A model generated the notes under the pieces. The model searched no databases, had not been told where the DNA came from, and was given only the letters and a program-made list of their open reading frames with translations. A program made the translations under genes and the position numbers. Shown piece by piece: positions 52,475 through 61,411 of a stretch of 64,000 nt of DNA; position 1 is the first letter of the stretch, and each line of letters begins with the position of its first letter. The stretch lies in assembly GCF_014649795.1 (NCBI RefSeq), contig NZ_BMTS01000001.1:786193-850192 (forward strand), in the 5' to 3' direction. Source of the DNA: Streptomyces melanogenes (GTDB lineage: Bacteria > Actinomycetota > Actinomycetes > Streptomycetales > Streptomycetaceae).

Positions 52475-53338
52475 ATGGAGCTCGCCGGCGACATGCCCGC
52501 GCCCGCAAATGCCGCAAATACCTCAAGTTCCTCAAGTTCCTCAAGACGAAGCACAGTTCGTCCGGAAGATCGCCGAGAGAGCGGGAGCGAACCGGGCCCC
52601 GACGCGCCCCGGCACACCACGTCGAAGGCCTCGCCCGGACGCGGCGTCCTGGAAGGGGCCTTCCTGTTGCTGGAGGAGCTGGCCCGGGTGGACGAGGCCG
52701 GGCTGACCGAGCTCGCGGCCGGTGCGGGGTTGCCCAAGGCGACCGCGCACCGCCTGCTGGAGCAACTTGCCGCGGTCGGCGGGGTGGAGCGCCGCGCGGG
52801 CCGCTACCGCATGGGGGCGACGATGGTACGCCTGGGGTACTCCTGGACACCCCACCGCAGGCTGGGCCAGGCCGCCTCCCTGCCCCTGCGGCACCTCGCG
52901 GCGTCGACCGGAGCCGCCGTCGCCGTCGCGGCCCCCGTCCGCGGCCGGATGATGATCCTCAAAGGGCTGCCCGGAGCGGCGGACGCGGTCCTGCCCCACC
53001 GGCCGGGGGTGTTCCTGCCGCCCGGCAACGCCGCCGAGGTCGTCATGGCGGCCGCCGAGCGCGCCACCGAGCCGCCTCCCGGACAGGCCGCGTCGCGGTG
53101 GATGGAACGTCTGCGCGCGGCCCGCGAGCACGGCATGGCCGTCCACCGCTGGGAAGGCGACATGGTGATCTCCTGTGTGGCCGCCCCCGTCCGCACCCGT
53201 ACTGGCAAGGTCGTCGCCGTCATCGGCGCCGCCGTCCACGACAGCCGCCGACTCGCCGCCGCCACGGCCGCGACCCGGCAGGCGGCCCGGTTGGCCAGCG
53301 CGAACCTGGCACGGCTGCCTCATACCGCGCGGTCGTGA
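52475..53338 (+). CDS. IclR-family regulator with low-complexity N-terminus
   Basis: A 287-residue regulator from ATG 52475 (GGAG five bases upstream). The first 55 residues are Ser/Arg-rich low complexity, partly encoded by 9-bp tandem repeats. The winged helix-turn-helix covers about residues 55-115 (FLLLEELARVDEAGLTELAA, AGLPKATAHRLLEQLAAVGG), followed by a short GAF-like effector domain (SLPLRHLAASTGAAVAVAAP, MVISCVAAPVRTRTGKVVAV). IclR regulators control carbon-source use, efflux or quorum genes. It is divergent from the nSTAND-WD40 gene, with 184 bases between. Confidence 0.85.
   Translation: MELAGDMPAPANAANTSSSSSSSRRSTVRPEDRRESGSEPGPDAPRHTTSKASPGRGVLEGAFLLLEELARVDEAGLTELAAGAGLPKATAHRLLEQLAAVGGVERRAGRYRMGATMVRLGYSWTPHRRLGQAASLPLRHLAASTGAAVAVAAPVRGRMMILKGLPGAADAVLPHRPGVFLPPGNAAEVVMAAAERATEPPPGQAASRWMERLRAAREHGMAVHRWEGDMVISCVAAPVRTRTGKVVAVIGAAVHDSRRLAAATAATRQAARLASANLARLPHTARS
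52505..52545. repeat. two 9-bp tandem repeat blocks
   Basis: GCAAATGCC/GCAAATACC (52505-52522) is followed at once by CTCAAGTTC twice and CTCAAG (52522-52545). The 9-base period keeps the IclR frame open and encodes Ala/Asn and then a run of serines. Unusually AT-rich for this window. Confidence 0.7.
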
Positions 53339-53563
53339 ATCGGGGAGCGCGCGAATCCCTTGAGGGTGGGCTTGTGCTGCCGAGCTGCCGAGCTGCCGGG
53401 CGGAGGAAGGGCGCCTGCACCCGCCCCCTGCCCTGGGGCCCCGTAAGACCCCGGCACCCAGAGAAAACACGAGTAACCCGTACAACCACCGCCCCTCATC
53501 GCAAGTCTGATCGAGCGGCGTGCACCGATGTGTGTGCCGCTCGGCTCATCAGGAGGGACTTCC

Positions 53564-55792
53564 TTGGTTTCCGCACGCACCACCCGACGCCGTCTCGGCG
53601 CCTCCGTCGCGACCGTTCTCGCCGCGACGGTCGGCGCCGGCGTCCTGGCCTCGCCCGGCGCCGTGGCCGCTCCCGCCGCCGCGACCAGGGCCACCGCCGA
53701 CGCCGCCGACGAGGCGCACCTGCCCGTCGGCGCCGAGATCGTCAGCACCGGCGACACCGGATACCTCACGTCCCGTACGGACGATTCGGGCAACGCGGTC
53801 CTGGAGTGGCACAAGTACGCCGACGGCTCGGTGCTGCCGATCAACACGGGCACCGTGGGTCACGACAGCGGCTCCGACACCGTCGTGACCAGCGACGGCG
53901 GCAGCACGGTCTTCCTGCGGGACATGAAGGCGAACGGCAGCTGGTCCACGTCCTTCAACCTCGCGTCCGTGTTCAAGCCCGGGGCGAAGCTCGTGGGCGT
54001 GGTGGGCGAGAACCTCTTCGTGAGCGTGCCGACCACGGGCGACTACCACGAGCTGTGGCAGCTCGCCCAGGTCAACGGGGTCACCAGCAAGACGAAGCTC
54101 ACCTCCAACACCTACGGAGTGGATTACAAGGTCGTCGCCTCCACCGGCTACGACATGCTCGTCCTGGGCAGCGCCCGAGTCTTCTCCGGACCCACCTACC
54201 GGACCGAGTACTGGAAGGCGCTCACCAACGTCAACAACCACTCGGTCATCGACTGGGGCGGCACGGAGAGCACCGGGGCGTGGACCCAGGACTCCACGGG
54301 TGCCTACACCGCCGACTACAAGGCGTGGGCCGAGGCCGCGGCCGGACGCACCGAGCTCGTCGTGGCCGCGCGCGGCACCCGTAAGAAGTTCGCCATGGAC
54401 AGCTCCATGAGCGGCGCCGTCATCGCGGGCATCCAAGGGAACACGCTGCTCTACGGAGTCCCGGGCAAGGCCGCCGACGAGGCGCGGAGCCCGTTGTACG
54501 CCCGGAGTGTCACCGCCGACACCGCGCCGTACAAGCTCCTGGAGCACTTCTCCAGCGTGGCCCACGCACCGGACGGCAGCCTGCTCGTGCGCGGTGCCAC
54601 GGCCGACGCCGACGGGCTGTTCCGGATCCACGACGGGGGCAGCGGTACCCCGGCTGTCACGCTCGTGGCGAACACCGGCCGGGACCTGGGTATCAAGGTG
54701 ACCGAGTCGAAGGTCCCCACCGCGGTGGACCTGGAGAAGCCGGGAACCACGGTCCCGATGGAGTGGACGCTGTCGCGCGCGAACGCGACCGTCGACCTCA
54801 CCCTCACACACGCGGCCACCGGCAAGAAGCTCACCAGGCACCTGTCCCAGCCGGTCTCCGACAGCCGTTTCGCCTTCGCCTGGGACGGCGTCCTGGACGG
54901 CATCAGCGCGCCCAACGGCGTCTACACCTGGCAGATCACCGCCACGGCGGCCAACGGCGCCGGCGCTCCGGCGATCGCGTCGGGGAGCATCCAGGTCGCG
55001 CGTCTGGCCAACCCGCACGACTTCAACGACAACGGCTCGACGGACGTCCTCGCGCGGGACGCCTCGGGCGCGCTGTGGCGGGACGACCTCTTCGACTGGC
55101 CGTCGGGCAGCCAGGTCACTCCCGCCAAGCGGACGAAGGTCGGTTCCGGTTGGCAGGTGTACAACCAGATCGAGGCCGCGGGCAACCTCGCAGGTGCCCC
55201 GGCGGGTGACCTGATCGCCCGTGACGCGTCGGGCGTCCTGTGGCTCTACCAGGGCGACGGCGCGGGCAACTTCACCGCCCGCGTCAAGGTCGGCGCCGGT
55301 TGGCAGATCTACAACAAGCTCGCCGGTGGCAGCGATCTCACCGGTGACGGACGCCCCGACCTCCTCGCCACCGACACCTCCGGCGTTCTGTGGCTCTACA
55401 AGGGCACCGGCAGCGCGTCGGCCCCCTTCGCGACCCGCACCCGGGTGGGCGGCGGTTGGCAGATCTACAACCAGATCACCGCCGTCGGCAACATCGCGGG
55501 CGGCCCGGCGGGCGACCTCGTGGCCCGTGACGCGTCGGGCGTCCTGTGGCTCTACCAGGGCAACGGCACGGGCAACTTCACCTCCCGCGTCAGGATCGGG
55601 GGCGGCTGGAACGCCTTCTCCCAGCTCGTCGGCGCCGGAGACGTCACCGGCGACGGACGCCCCGACCTGATCGCGTACGGCCCGAACGGCACGTACGTCT
55701 ACCAGTCGACCGGCTCGACGACGGCCCTGTTCAGTCGGCAGACGACCGGTCTGTACACGGGCGAGGGCAGCAAGTTCAACGCCATCGGCTAG
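53564..55792 (+). CDS. secreted protein with FlgD-like Ig domain and VCBS/FG-GAP repeats
   Basis: I read from TTG 53564, which has GGAGGG about six bases upstream; the ATG at 53528 has none. Residues 1-45 are a Sec or Tat-like signal (RTTRRRLGASVATVLAATVG, cleavage after an AxA). The first 380 mature residues look like beta-propeller repeats of unknown type. About 415-495 is a FlgD/Vpr-like Ig domain (MEWTLSRANATVDLTLTHA, NGVYTWQITAT). The last 240 residues contain five repeats of the type DLIARDASGVLWLYQGDG, an FG-GAP/VCBS or tachylectin-type propeller that may bind calcium or sugars. 742 residues. An extracellular, probably surface-binding protein; substrate unknown. Confidence 0.85.
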   Translation: MVSARTTRRRLGASVATVLAATVGAGVLASPGAVAAPAAATRATADAADEAHLPVGAEIVSTGDTGYLTSRTDDSGNAVLEWHKYADGSVLPINTGTVGHDSGSDTVVTSDGGSTVFLRDMKANGSWSTSFNLASVFKPGAKLVGVVGENLFVSVPTTGDYHELWQLAQVNGVTSKTKLTSNTYGVDYKVVASTGYDMLVLGSARVFSGPTYRTEYWKALTNVNNHSVIDWGGTESTGAWTQDSTGAYTADYKAWAEAAAGRTELVVAARGTRKKFAMDSSMSGAVIAGIQGNTLLYGVPGKAADEARSPLYARSVTADTAPYKLLEHFSSVAHAPDGSLLVRGATADADGLFRIHDGGSGTPAVTLVANTGRDLGIKVTESKVPTAVDLEKPGTTVPMEWTLSRANATVDLTLTHAATGKKLTRHLSQPVSDSRFAFAWDGVLDGISAPNGVYTWQITATAANGAGAPAIASGSIQVARLANPHDFNDNGSTDVLARDASGALWRDDLFDWPSGSQVTPAKRTKVGSGWQVYNQIEAAGNLAGAPAGDLIARDASGVLWLYQGDGAGNFTARVKVGAGWQIYNKLAGGSDLTGDGRPDLLATDTSGVLWLYKGTGSASAPFATRTRVGGGWQIYNQITAVGNIAGGPAGDLVARDASGVLWLYQGNGTGNFTSRVRIGGGWNAFSQLVGAGDVTGDGRPDLIAYGPNGTYVYQSTGSTTALFSRQTTGLYTGEGSKFNAIG

Positions 55793-55819
55793 GGCTTGGC
55801 ACTGCATGGGAGTCGAGTG

Positions 55820-55852
55820 GCCGTCCGCCGAGCCTTCGCGTCGGCGGACGGC
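55820..55852 (+). terminator. GC-rich hairpin between convergent secreted-protein genes
   Basis: A perfect 12-bp stem GCCGTCCGCCGA / TCGGCGGACGGC with a nine-base loop, 27 bases after the VCBS-protein stop and 20 bases beyond the end of the leftward lectin gene; probably terminates both. Confidence 0.65.
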
Positions 55853-55872
55853 ACCGGCCGCCGCGTGGACGG

Positions 55873-56385
55873 TCACCCGTGCCAGAGCTGGGTGGCGCCT
55901 CCGTAGCAGTCCCACTGGTTCACGACGGTGCCGTTGTCGTGGCTCCACACGGCGTCCAGACACTTCCCGCTGTCCACGTTGACGACCTCCCACCCGTTGT
56001 TGACCCATCGCAGCGACCACAGCTGGGTCGCGCCCCCGTAGCAGTCCCACTGCGTGACGGCGGTGCCGTTGGTGTGACTCCATACGGCGTCCAGGCACTT
56101 GCCGCTGTCGGCGTTCACGATCTCCTGGCCGTTCCAGCTCCACTGCTGGGTGGCGCCGCCGTAGCACTCCCACTGGGTCACCTTGGTGCCGTTGGTGTGG
56201 CTCCACACCGCGTCCAGGCACTTGCCGCTGTCGGCGTTGACGAAGTATCCACCGGCCGCCGCGAGAGCCGGGGCGCCGGGCTTGGTCTGTGCCTCGGCCG
56301 GGGCCGCCGTGACGAGACCGGCCGCGATGAGGGTGGCCGCGCCGACCGCGAGAGTAGCCAGGTGCTTTACGTGGTTTCGCGCCAT
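55873..56385 (-). CDS. secreted ricin-type lectin (three QxW repeats)
   Basis: A 170-residue exported lectin-like protein. Residues 1-32 are a signal peptide (LATLAVGAATLIAAGLVTAA). The mature chain is a single beta-trefoil built from three near-identical repeats of about 42 residues, each with DSGKCLDAVWSH, NGT, VxQWxCYGGATQxW. Each repeat has a pair of cysteines, typical of ricin B carbohydrate-binding modules. No catalytic domain is attached, so it is a free lectin, probably binding galactose- or xylan-like sugars. The ATG has an AAGGAG ribosome site. Confidence 0.9.
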   Translation of the reverse strand: MARNHVKHLATLAVGAATLIAAGLVTAAPAEAQTKPGAPALAAAGGYFVNADSGKCLDAVWSHTNGTKVTQWECYGGATQQWSWNGQEIVNADSGKCLDAVWSHTNGTAVTQWDCYGGATQLWSLRWVNNGWEVVNVDSGKCLDAVWSHDNGTVVNQWDCYGGATQLWHG

Positions 56386-56792
56386 GATGGGTGCTCCTTC
56401 GCTGATGCCCGGTGTCGAGGCCGCTCACGTTGATCGGCCCAGTGGTGACCTTCTGGTATCCCTGGCCGCCGAGCCAGGCGTACGTCCCGGTGAGCAGACG
56501 CCACCCGTCGAACGGATGCGGGGCAGGCCCGAGAGTGCCGCAGGGGGAGCGAGCACACCAGGAATCAGTCCGCTGAGCGGAACGCCGCGGGTCCGGTGAG
56601 TCCGGCCCGGTCGCCGTGGGCGAAGACGTGGGGGCAGCTCCACGGCCCACACTTGCAAGATGTTGAAAACCAGCCAATCGGCGGCGACTTGATCATATTC
56701 TTTCCCCGGCTTGCAAGATCATCTGGCCTGTGCGTGTCCGGTGGACGGCACCACCCATGCCGCCGCCGGTCCGTCAACGAGGGGGTAGACCA
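56386..56792 (+). other. intergenic region with CTTGCAAGAT repeats
   Basis: 407 bases between the leftward lectin and the rightward secreted protein; no credible gene. The stretch 56650-56720 is AT-rich and carries CTTGCAAGAT twice (56652-56661 and 56710-56719), each including the palindrome CTTGCAAG, 58 bases apart. Probably the promoter and operator region of the gene at 56793. Confidence 0.5.
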
Positions 56793-59084
56793 ATGTTCGT
56801 CCCGAGAAAGCGCCCGGGGTACGGAAGACGCGGCGCGGCTCTCGCGTTAGGGGCTCTCGCGCTCGCATCGAGCGTGGCCCTGGCCGCACCGGTGGCCGCT
56901 CAGGCGGCCGACTCCGGCGGGGTCCTCATACCGGCGCCCGACGCCTACACCGACCTCGCCGACACGCTCCTCTCCACCAGCAACAACGGGGTGCTGCACC
57001 AGGAGGAGGGCTCCGCGAGCTATCTGTGGACCAATACCTACAACCGCCGGACCGTCCCCGTGACGGCGCTGGACGGCGTGCCCAGGGAAGCGATCTTCAC
57101 GCAGCACGACGAGTACGACCGGGCGGCGTACGCCACCACGGTGGACGGCACCACCACCATCACGCTGGTCGACGTCGAGAAGAACACGAAGACGGACCTG
57201 ACCCTGCCGCAGGGCTACGCCCATCCGCGGATCTCCGGCGGCTTCGTCCTCGCCACCCGGGCGACGGGGGACGGCGGGCACGACCTGCGGGTGCTGCGGC
57301 CCAGCGGCACGAGCACGCCGTACGACGTCGCCGTACGCCTGCCGGCGGGAGCCACCGCCGAGGCCGAGCCGGTGCTGTACGGCGGCGAGTACTCCTCGCT
57401 GGTCATCCGCTACCGCATCGGATCGACGTACGGCTATGGCGTCCTCAACGGCATCTCCGGCACTGTCAGCGCGCTGCCGGTCACCGGCGAGGCGAGCAGC
57501 TTCCGTATCACCCGCGACGTGGTCACCTGGTTCACGCGGCAGGGCGGGCAGGGGGTGCGGGTGCTGTCGCGCGACAGGCCCGGCGGCACGCCCAAGGTCG
57601 TGGCGCTGGCGCCGAAGTCCGCCGACAGCGAGGTCACCGCGTACGTCGTGGGCCGGAACGTCCTGTGGACGGAGGGGCGCAAGGGGGCGCTGAACCTGAC
57701 GCCGATCGACGGCGCGGAGACCTCCCGCGTACTGCTCACGGAGTTCGAGCAGGGCCTCGAGCGGTCCGACAGCATGCTCACCGCGCTCGGCCGCACCTCG
57801 GACGGCACCCGCGCCGTCCACCTGTTCACGGTGGACGGCAGCGGACTCGTCTTCGACCTGCCGCTGCGCGTGCTGAAGCCCGTCAAGAAGGCGGACGGCT
57901 CGGTGCGGGCGCTCGGCCTGGACCGGGGAACCGTCCGCTTCGCCGACGCGCTGCCGGACGCGGTGAGGCTGTACGGCAAGGACGTCGGCACCGGCCTCGA
58001 CCCCGTCGCCGGAACGGATCTGCCGGTCTTCGACGACGCCGCGCCGGGACGGTTCGCCGACGGCGGCGACGAGGGGCTGGCCCGGCTGGTCACGGATCCG
58101 GACACTGGCAAGGACGTCCTGGTGACCGGCGACGACCCCGCCAAGTCCGGCGACCGTCTGCCGCTGCCCGCCGCAGGCGGCCGTATCGTGGACGTCTCGC
58201 CCGAGTTCCTGCTCTACCGGGCGCCCGGCGCCGACGGCAGGAACTACGTCGTCGACACCGCCCGCGACAAGATCGTCCAGGAACAGCCCGCGCAGGCGGC
58301 CGCCCTGGACCACTCCACGCTCTGGACCGCGCAGCCCAACGGCTCCGGCACGCTGATCGCCACCGATCTGCGCACCGGCGCGGAACGCGGCGCCGTCGCA
58401 CTCCAGGCGGGCTGCGTCCCCGACGAGCTCCAGTCCAACGGGAAGCTCATCTACTGGAGTTGCACCGGCCAGGACCGGGCGGGGGTGTACGACGCGGCGG
58501 CCGACCTCGCCTACCCCGCGCCGGCCCATGACGTGCTGCTCGGCGACGGTTTCCTCGCCCAGCGCGTGGCGGGCGCCGACACCGTCCGCCTCACCGGGCT
58601 GAACGACGACGGCACCACCGCCGACCTGGGCGCCGTCAGCGGCGTCAAGGACACCGCGACGGCCGACAGCCGCGGCGTGACCTGGACCGTCGACCGGCAC
58701 GCGGGCAAGATCGCCTTCGTCGACAAGGACGACACCGTCCACGTCACCACGGTCCAGCGTGCCGCCTCGGCGCTGACGGTCGCCGACAGCACCGTCCCGG
58801 CGGCCTTCCGGCCCGGCGACGGCGCGGTCTGGCAGGCCCGGTGGTGGCTGTCCAAGCCCGCCGCCTCCTGGAAGCTGACCCTGCGCAGCCGGGACACGGG
58901 CGCCGTCGTCCGTACCTGGACCGGCACCGCGACGCGCGGCACCGTACCGGTCTCGTGGAACCGTGGCATCGCGGACGGCACCGCGGCCGCCGGTGGCTAC
59001 ACCTGGTCCCTGATCGCGGTACCCGCCGACGGCCAGGGACCCTCGCTCCGGGCGTCCGGGGCACTGGATCTCACGGGCTCGTAA
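56793..59084 (+). CDS. large secreted propeller protein with C-terminal FlgD-like Ig domain
   Basis: A 763-residue exported protein. ATG 56793 has GAGGGGG six bases upstream. Residues 1-38 form a signal peptide (AALALGALALASSVALAAPV, then AQA). The following 630 residues are rich in short beta-strands with poor repeats (e.g. DAYTDLADTLLSTSNNGVLH, YDRAAYATTVDGTTTITLVD), suggesting one or more beta-propellers. The last 80 residues are a FlgD/Vpr-like Ig domain (WWLSKPAASWKLTLRSRDTG, GGYTWSLIAVPADG). The architecture parallels the secreted protein at 53564. No enzyme motif seen. A strong terminator hairpin follows the stop. Confidence 0.82.
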   Translation: MFVPRKRPGYGRRGAALALGALALASSVALAAPVAAQAADSGGVLIPAPDAYTDLADTLLSTSNNGVLHQEEGSASYLWTNTYNRRTVPVTALDGVPREAIFTQHDEYDRAAYATTVDGTTTITLVDVEKNTKTDLTLPQGYAHPRISGGFVLATRATGDGGHDLRVLRPSGTSTPYDVAVRLPAGATAEAEPVLYGGEYSSLVIRYRIGSTYGYGVLNGISGTVSALPVTGEASSFRITRDVVTWFTRQGGQGVRVLSRDRPGGTPKVVALAPKSADSEVTAYVVGRNVLWTEGRKGALNLTPIDGAETSRVLLTEFEQGLERSDSMLTALGRTSDGTRAVHLFTVDGSGLVFDLPLRVLKPVKKADGSVRALGLDRGTVRFADALPDAVRLYGKDVGTGLDPVAGTDLPVFDDAAPGRFADGGDEGLARLVTDPDTGKDVLVTGDDPAKSGDRLPLPAAGGRIVDVSPEFLLYRAPGADGRNYVVDTARDKIVQEQPAQAAALDHSTLWTAQPNGSGTLIATDLRTGAERGAVALQAGCVPDELQSNGKLIYWSCTGQDRAGVYDAAADLAYPAPAHDVLLGDGFLAQRVAGADTVRLTGLNDDGTTADLGAVSGVKDTATADSRGVTWTVDRHAGKIAFVDKDDTVHVTTVQRAASALTVADSTVPAAFRPGDGAVWQARWWLSKPAASWKLTLRSRDTGAVVRTWTGTATRGTVPVSWNRGIADGTAAAGGYTWSLIAVPADGQGPSLRASGALDLTGS

Positions 59085-59097
59085 CCCGTCGGGCCGG

Positions 59098-59135
59098 GGA
59101 GGGGCCGGGGGCCGCGGTCCTCCCGGCCCCTCCCG
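59098..59135 (+). terminator. strong GC hairpin terminator
   Basis: GGGAGGGGCCGGG (59098-59110) pairs perfectly with CCCGGCCCCTCCC (59123-59135), a 13-bp stem with a 12-base loop, 14 bases after the secreted-protein stop. Confidence 0.75.
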
Positions 59136-59309
59136 TGCCGAGGGCGCCTGCGCGACAGCAGAAGCAGCATGCTGGCGGCGGTATGAGGACCGCCGTATAC
59201 CCATCCAGTGGGGGTGTGGCTCCGTGATGGGTATTGCATGCTGGACAGGTGGAAGTTTCACTGGGGACGTTCGGAAGGGAGGGCGTAGTGTGCTCCCAGG
59301 AGAACGGAG

Positions 59310-59531
59310 ATGGTCATGTGTCCTTCCATGACACCAGAGGCCTCGGGGAGCCGTGGTCTTCCTGCGGCTGCCGGTGAGAACGCGCGCACCGAGGCACTGG
59401 ACGGACGGCGGCTTGAGCAGCTGATCGACGAACTGCGTGCGCGCCAGCAGCACCTTCCGGGACTGGCCGAGCAGCGGCACCAGTTCCTCGACATCGACCC
59501 TGACCTGGCGGGACGCAGCTACGTGCCGTAG
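59310..59531 (+). CDS. 73-residue hypothetical protein
   Basis: A small gene with AGGAG about seven bases before ATG 59310. The product is Ala/Gly-rich for about 25 residues, then helical and charged (LDGRRLEQLIDELRARQQHL, AEQRHQFLDIDPD). It has no membrane segment or cysteine pair and I recognise no family. It precedes the 2-MIB operon by 430 bases on the same strand, with a small hairpin after its stop, so it is probably a separate transcript. Confidence 0.5.
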   Translation: MVMCPSMTPEASGSRGLPAAAGENARTEALDGRRLEQLIDELRARQQHLPGLAEQRHQFLDIDPDLAGRSYVP

Positions 59532-59964
59532 CCGGAAAACCAGAAAAGGCGACCGCCGCAGGGCCACCCGTCGCAGACGACGGGCCGGTGGCCGCCGTGC
59601 TCCCCGCAGATCGTATCGGGCCACGTGCGGGCCTTCCGGGCGACGCCGAGTGTGTATTATCAGCCACCTCGCCGACCGGGCCTGTCGCCCTCCTCGGCCT
59701 CGCCCCTCACCCGTGTCAGCTTGATCAAAGTATCGGCTAATGCCATGTAACGGACGCACTGGTCGTCCCTGTCGGTGATGCCGACGCGCGGCTGACCCTG
59801 CGGCATACATCTCGTCGGTGGCGTAAATACGTCGGTATGTCGGCAGCCGTGTCGACCAACATCATTACCCGCTGGTTCACTTGCGCACCGGGAGCCTCTC
59901 TCGCCCGATCGGGTAACTCTGGAGGCTCCTTCTTGACGCATGCGCCCCAATCGGAGGGATCAGG
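59532..59964 (+). other. upstream region of the 2-MIB operon
   Basis: 433 bases without a credible gene. It holds a small hairpin at 59567-59584, an AT-richer stretch around 59710-59760 with the palindrome TTGATCAA (59721-59728), and the operon's ribosome site GGAGGG just before 59965. The operon promoter should be here. I see only a weak -35-like TTGATC at 59721 and no good -10. Confidence 0.5.
59567..59584 (+). terminator. small hairpin after the 73-residue gene
   Basis: CCCGTCG-CAGA-CGACGGG, a perfect 7-bp stem with a four-base loop, 36 bases after the stop codon. Confidence 0.4.
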
Positions 59965-61383
59965 ATGTCGACCGCCGCGTATCCGCACCTGCACGAGGAG
60001 CCGACCGGGCGGGCACAGCTCAGCCTGGGGATCGCCGCCGCGCGGAACCTGACGACCACTACCAAGAGCGTCCCGCAGATGCAGGGCCTCAGCTCGCGGT
60101 GGCTGCTGCGCATGCTGCCCTGGGTGGAGGTGAAGGGCGGCACGTACCGGGTCAACCGGCGTCTGGTGTACGAGGTCGGCGACGGCCGGGTCACCTTCGT
60201 CCAGGAGGGAAGCGCGGTCCGCGTCATCCCCGCCGAGCTGGGAGAACTTCCGCTGCTGCGCGGGTTCGAGGACGAAGCGGCGCTGCGGGCGCTCGCCGAG
60301 CGGTGCGTCCAGCAGCAGTACGGCCCCGGCCAGTTGATCGCGGAACAGGGCGGGTCCGTCGACCACGTCTATCTGATCGTGCACGGCAAGGTCGAGAAGG
60401 TCGGCACCGGAAGCTACGGGGAGGAGACCCGCCGGGGTGTGCTCTCCGACGGCGGGTTCTTCGGCGGGCAGGCGGTGTCCGAGGAGCCGGGGGAGTGGGG
60501 CTTCACGGCTCGCGCGACGACCGCGTGCACGGTGCTGGCCCTGCCCCGTGCCGCGTACGAGGAAGTCGCCGACCGTAACGGCCGGTTGCGCGAGCACGTC
60601 CGCGAGCGCGAGGCCGAGAAGACGCTGCCGCGGAACAAGAAGGGTGAGGCGAACATCGCCCTCGCCTCCGGCCACACCGGCGAGCCGGTGATCCCGGGGA
60701 CCTTCGTCGACTACGAACTCGACCCGCGCGAGTACGAGTTGAGCGTCGCCCAGACGGTCCTGCGCGTGCACAGCCGCGTCGCCGACCTCTACAACGACCC
60801 GATGGACCAGGTCGAGCAGCAGCTGCGGCTGACCATCGAGGCCCTGCGCGAACGCCAGGAGTCCGAGCTGGTCAACAACCCCGAGTTCGGGCTGTTGCAC
60901 AACGCCGACTACAGCCAGCGCATCTCCACCCACTCCGGCCCGCCCACTCCGGACGACATGGACGAGCTGCTGGCCATGCGGCGCGGGACCAAGGCGTTCT
61001 TCGCGCACCCCCGGGCCATCTCCGCCTTCGGCCGCGAGTGCAACAAGCGGGGCCTGTCCTTCGACACCGCCGACATGAACGGCCACCCGGTGCCCGCCTG
61101 GCGCGGCGTGCCGATCCTGCCCTGCGGCAAGATACCCGTCTCGGACGAGGGAACCTCCGCCATCCTCGCGATGCGCCTGGGAGAGGCCGAGGGAGGGGTG
61201 GTGGGTCTGCGGCAGACGGGCATCCCGGACGAGTACGAGCCCGGCCTCAACGTGCGGTTCATGGGCATCAACGACCAGGCCCTGATCTCCTACCTGGTCA
61301 GCACCTACTACTCGGCGGCCGTTCTGGTGCCCGACGCGCTCGGCGTTCTGGAGAACGTCGAGGTCTTCCACAGCCCGTCCTGA
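59965..61383 (+). CDS. family 2B encapsulin shell protein with cyclic-nucleotide-binding domain
   Basis: A 472-residue protein long annotated as the cyclic-nucleotide-binding (Eshu/EshA-like) member of 2-MIB operons. Related proteins are now placed in family 2B encapsulins: HK97-fold shell subunits with an inserted CNMP-binding domain. The CNMP domain is at about residues 95-200 ([31 protein letters not shown]). The remaining halves fit the HK97 fold ([20 protein letters not shown] at the N-terminus; [20 protein letters not shown] and [20 protein letters not shown] at the C-terminus). It would self-assemble into a capsid loaded with the terpene cyclase encoded next. ATG 59965 has GGAGGG six bases upstream. 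Confidence 0.92.
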   Translation: MSTAAYPHLHEEPTGRAQLSLGIAAARNLTTTTKSVPQMQGLSSRWLLRMLPWVEVKGGTYRVNRRLVYEVGDGRVTFVQEGSAVRVIPAELGELPLLRGFEDEAALRALAERCVQQQYGPGQLIAEQGGSVDHVYLIVHGKVEKVGTGSYGEETRRGVLSDGGFFGGQAVSEEPGEWGFTARATTACTVLALPRAAYEEVADRNGRLREHVREREAEKTLPRNKKGEANIALASGHTGEPVIPGTFVDYELDPREYELSVAQTVLRVHSRVADLYNDPMDQVEQQLRLTIEALRERQESELVNNPEFGLLHNADYSQRISTHSGPPTPDDMDELLAMRRGTKAFFAHPRAISAFGRECNKRGLSFDTADMNGHPVPAWRGVPILPCGKIPVSDEGTSAILAMRLGEAEGGVVGLRQTGIPDEYEPGLNVRFMGINDQALISYLVSTYYSAAVLVPDALGVLENVEVFHSPS

Positions 61384-61411
61384 CCCCAGCGGCGCGAACG
61401 GAGAAGAACCG

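Noticed and set aside
53549..56677. A 1042-codon minus-strand frame across the secreted VCBS protein and lectin
   Set aside because: Shadow of genes with signal peptides and recognisable repeats in other frames; composition rich in Arg/Gly/Val only.
56847..59810. A 987-codon minus-strand frame opposite the large secreted protein
   Set aside because: Antisense shadow; the plus-strand gene has a signal peptide, ribosome site and Ig domain.
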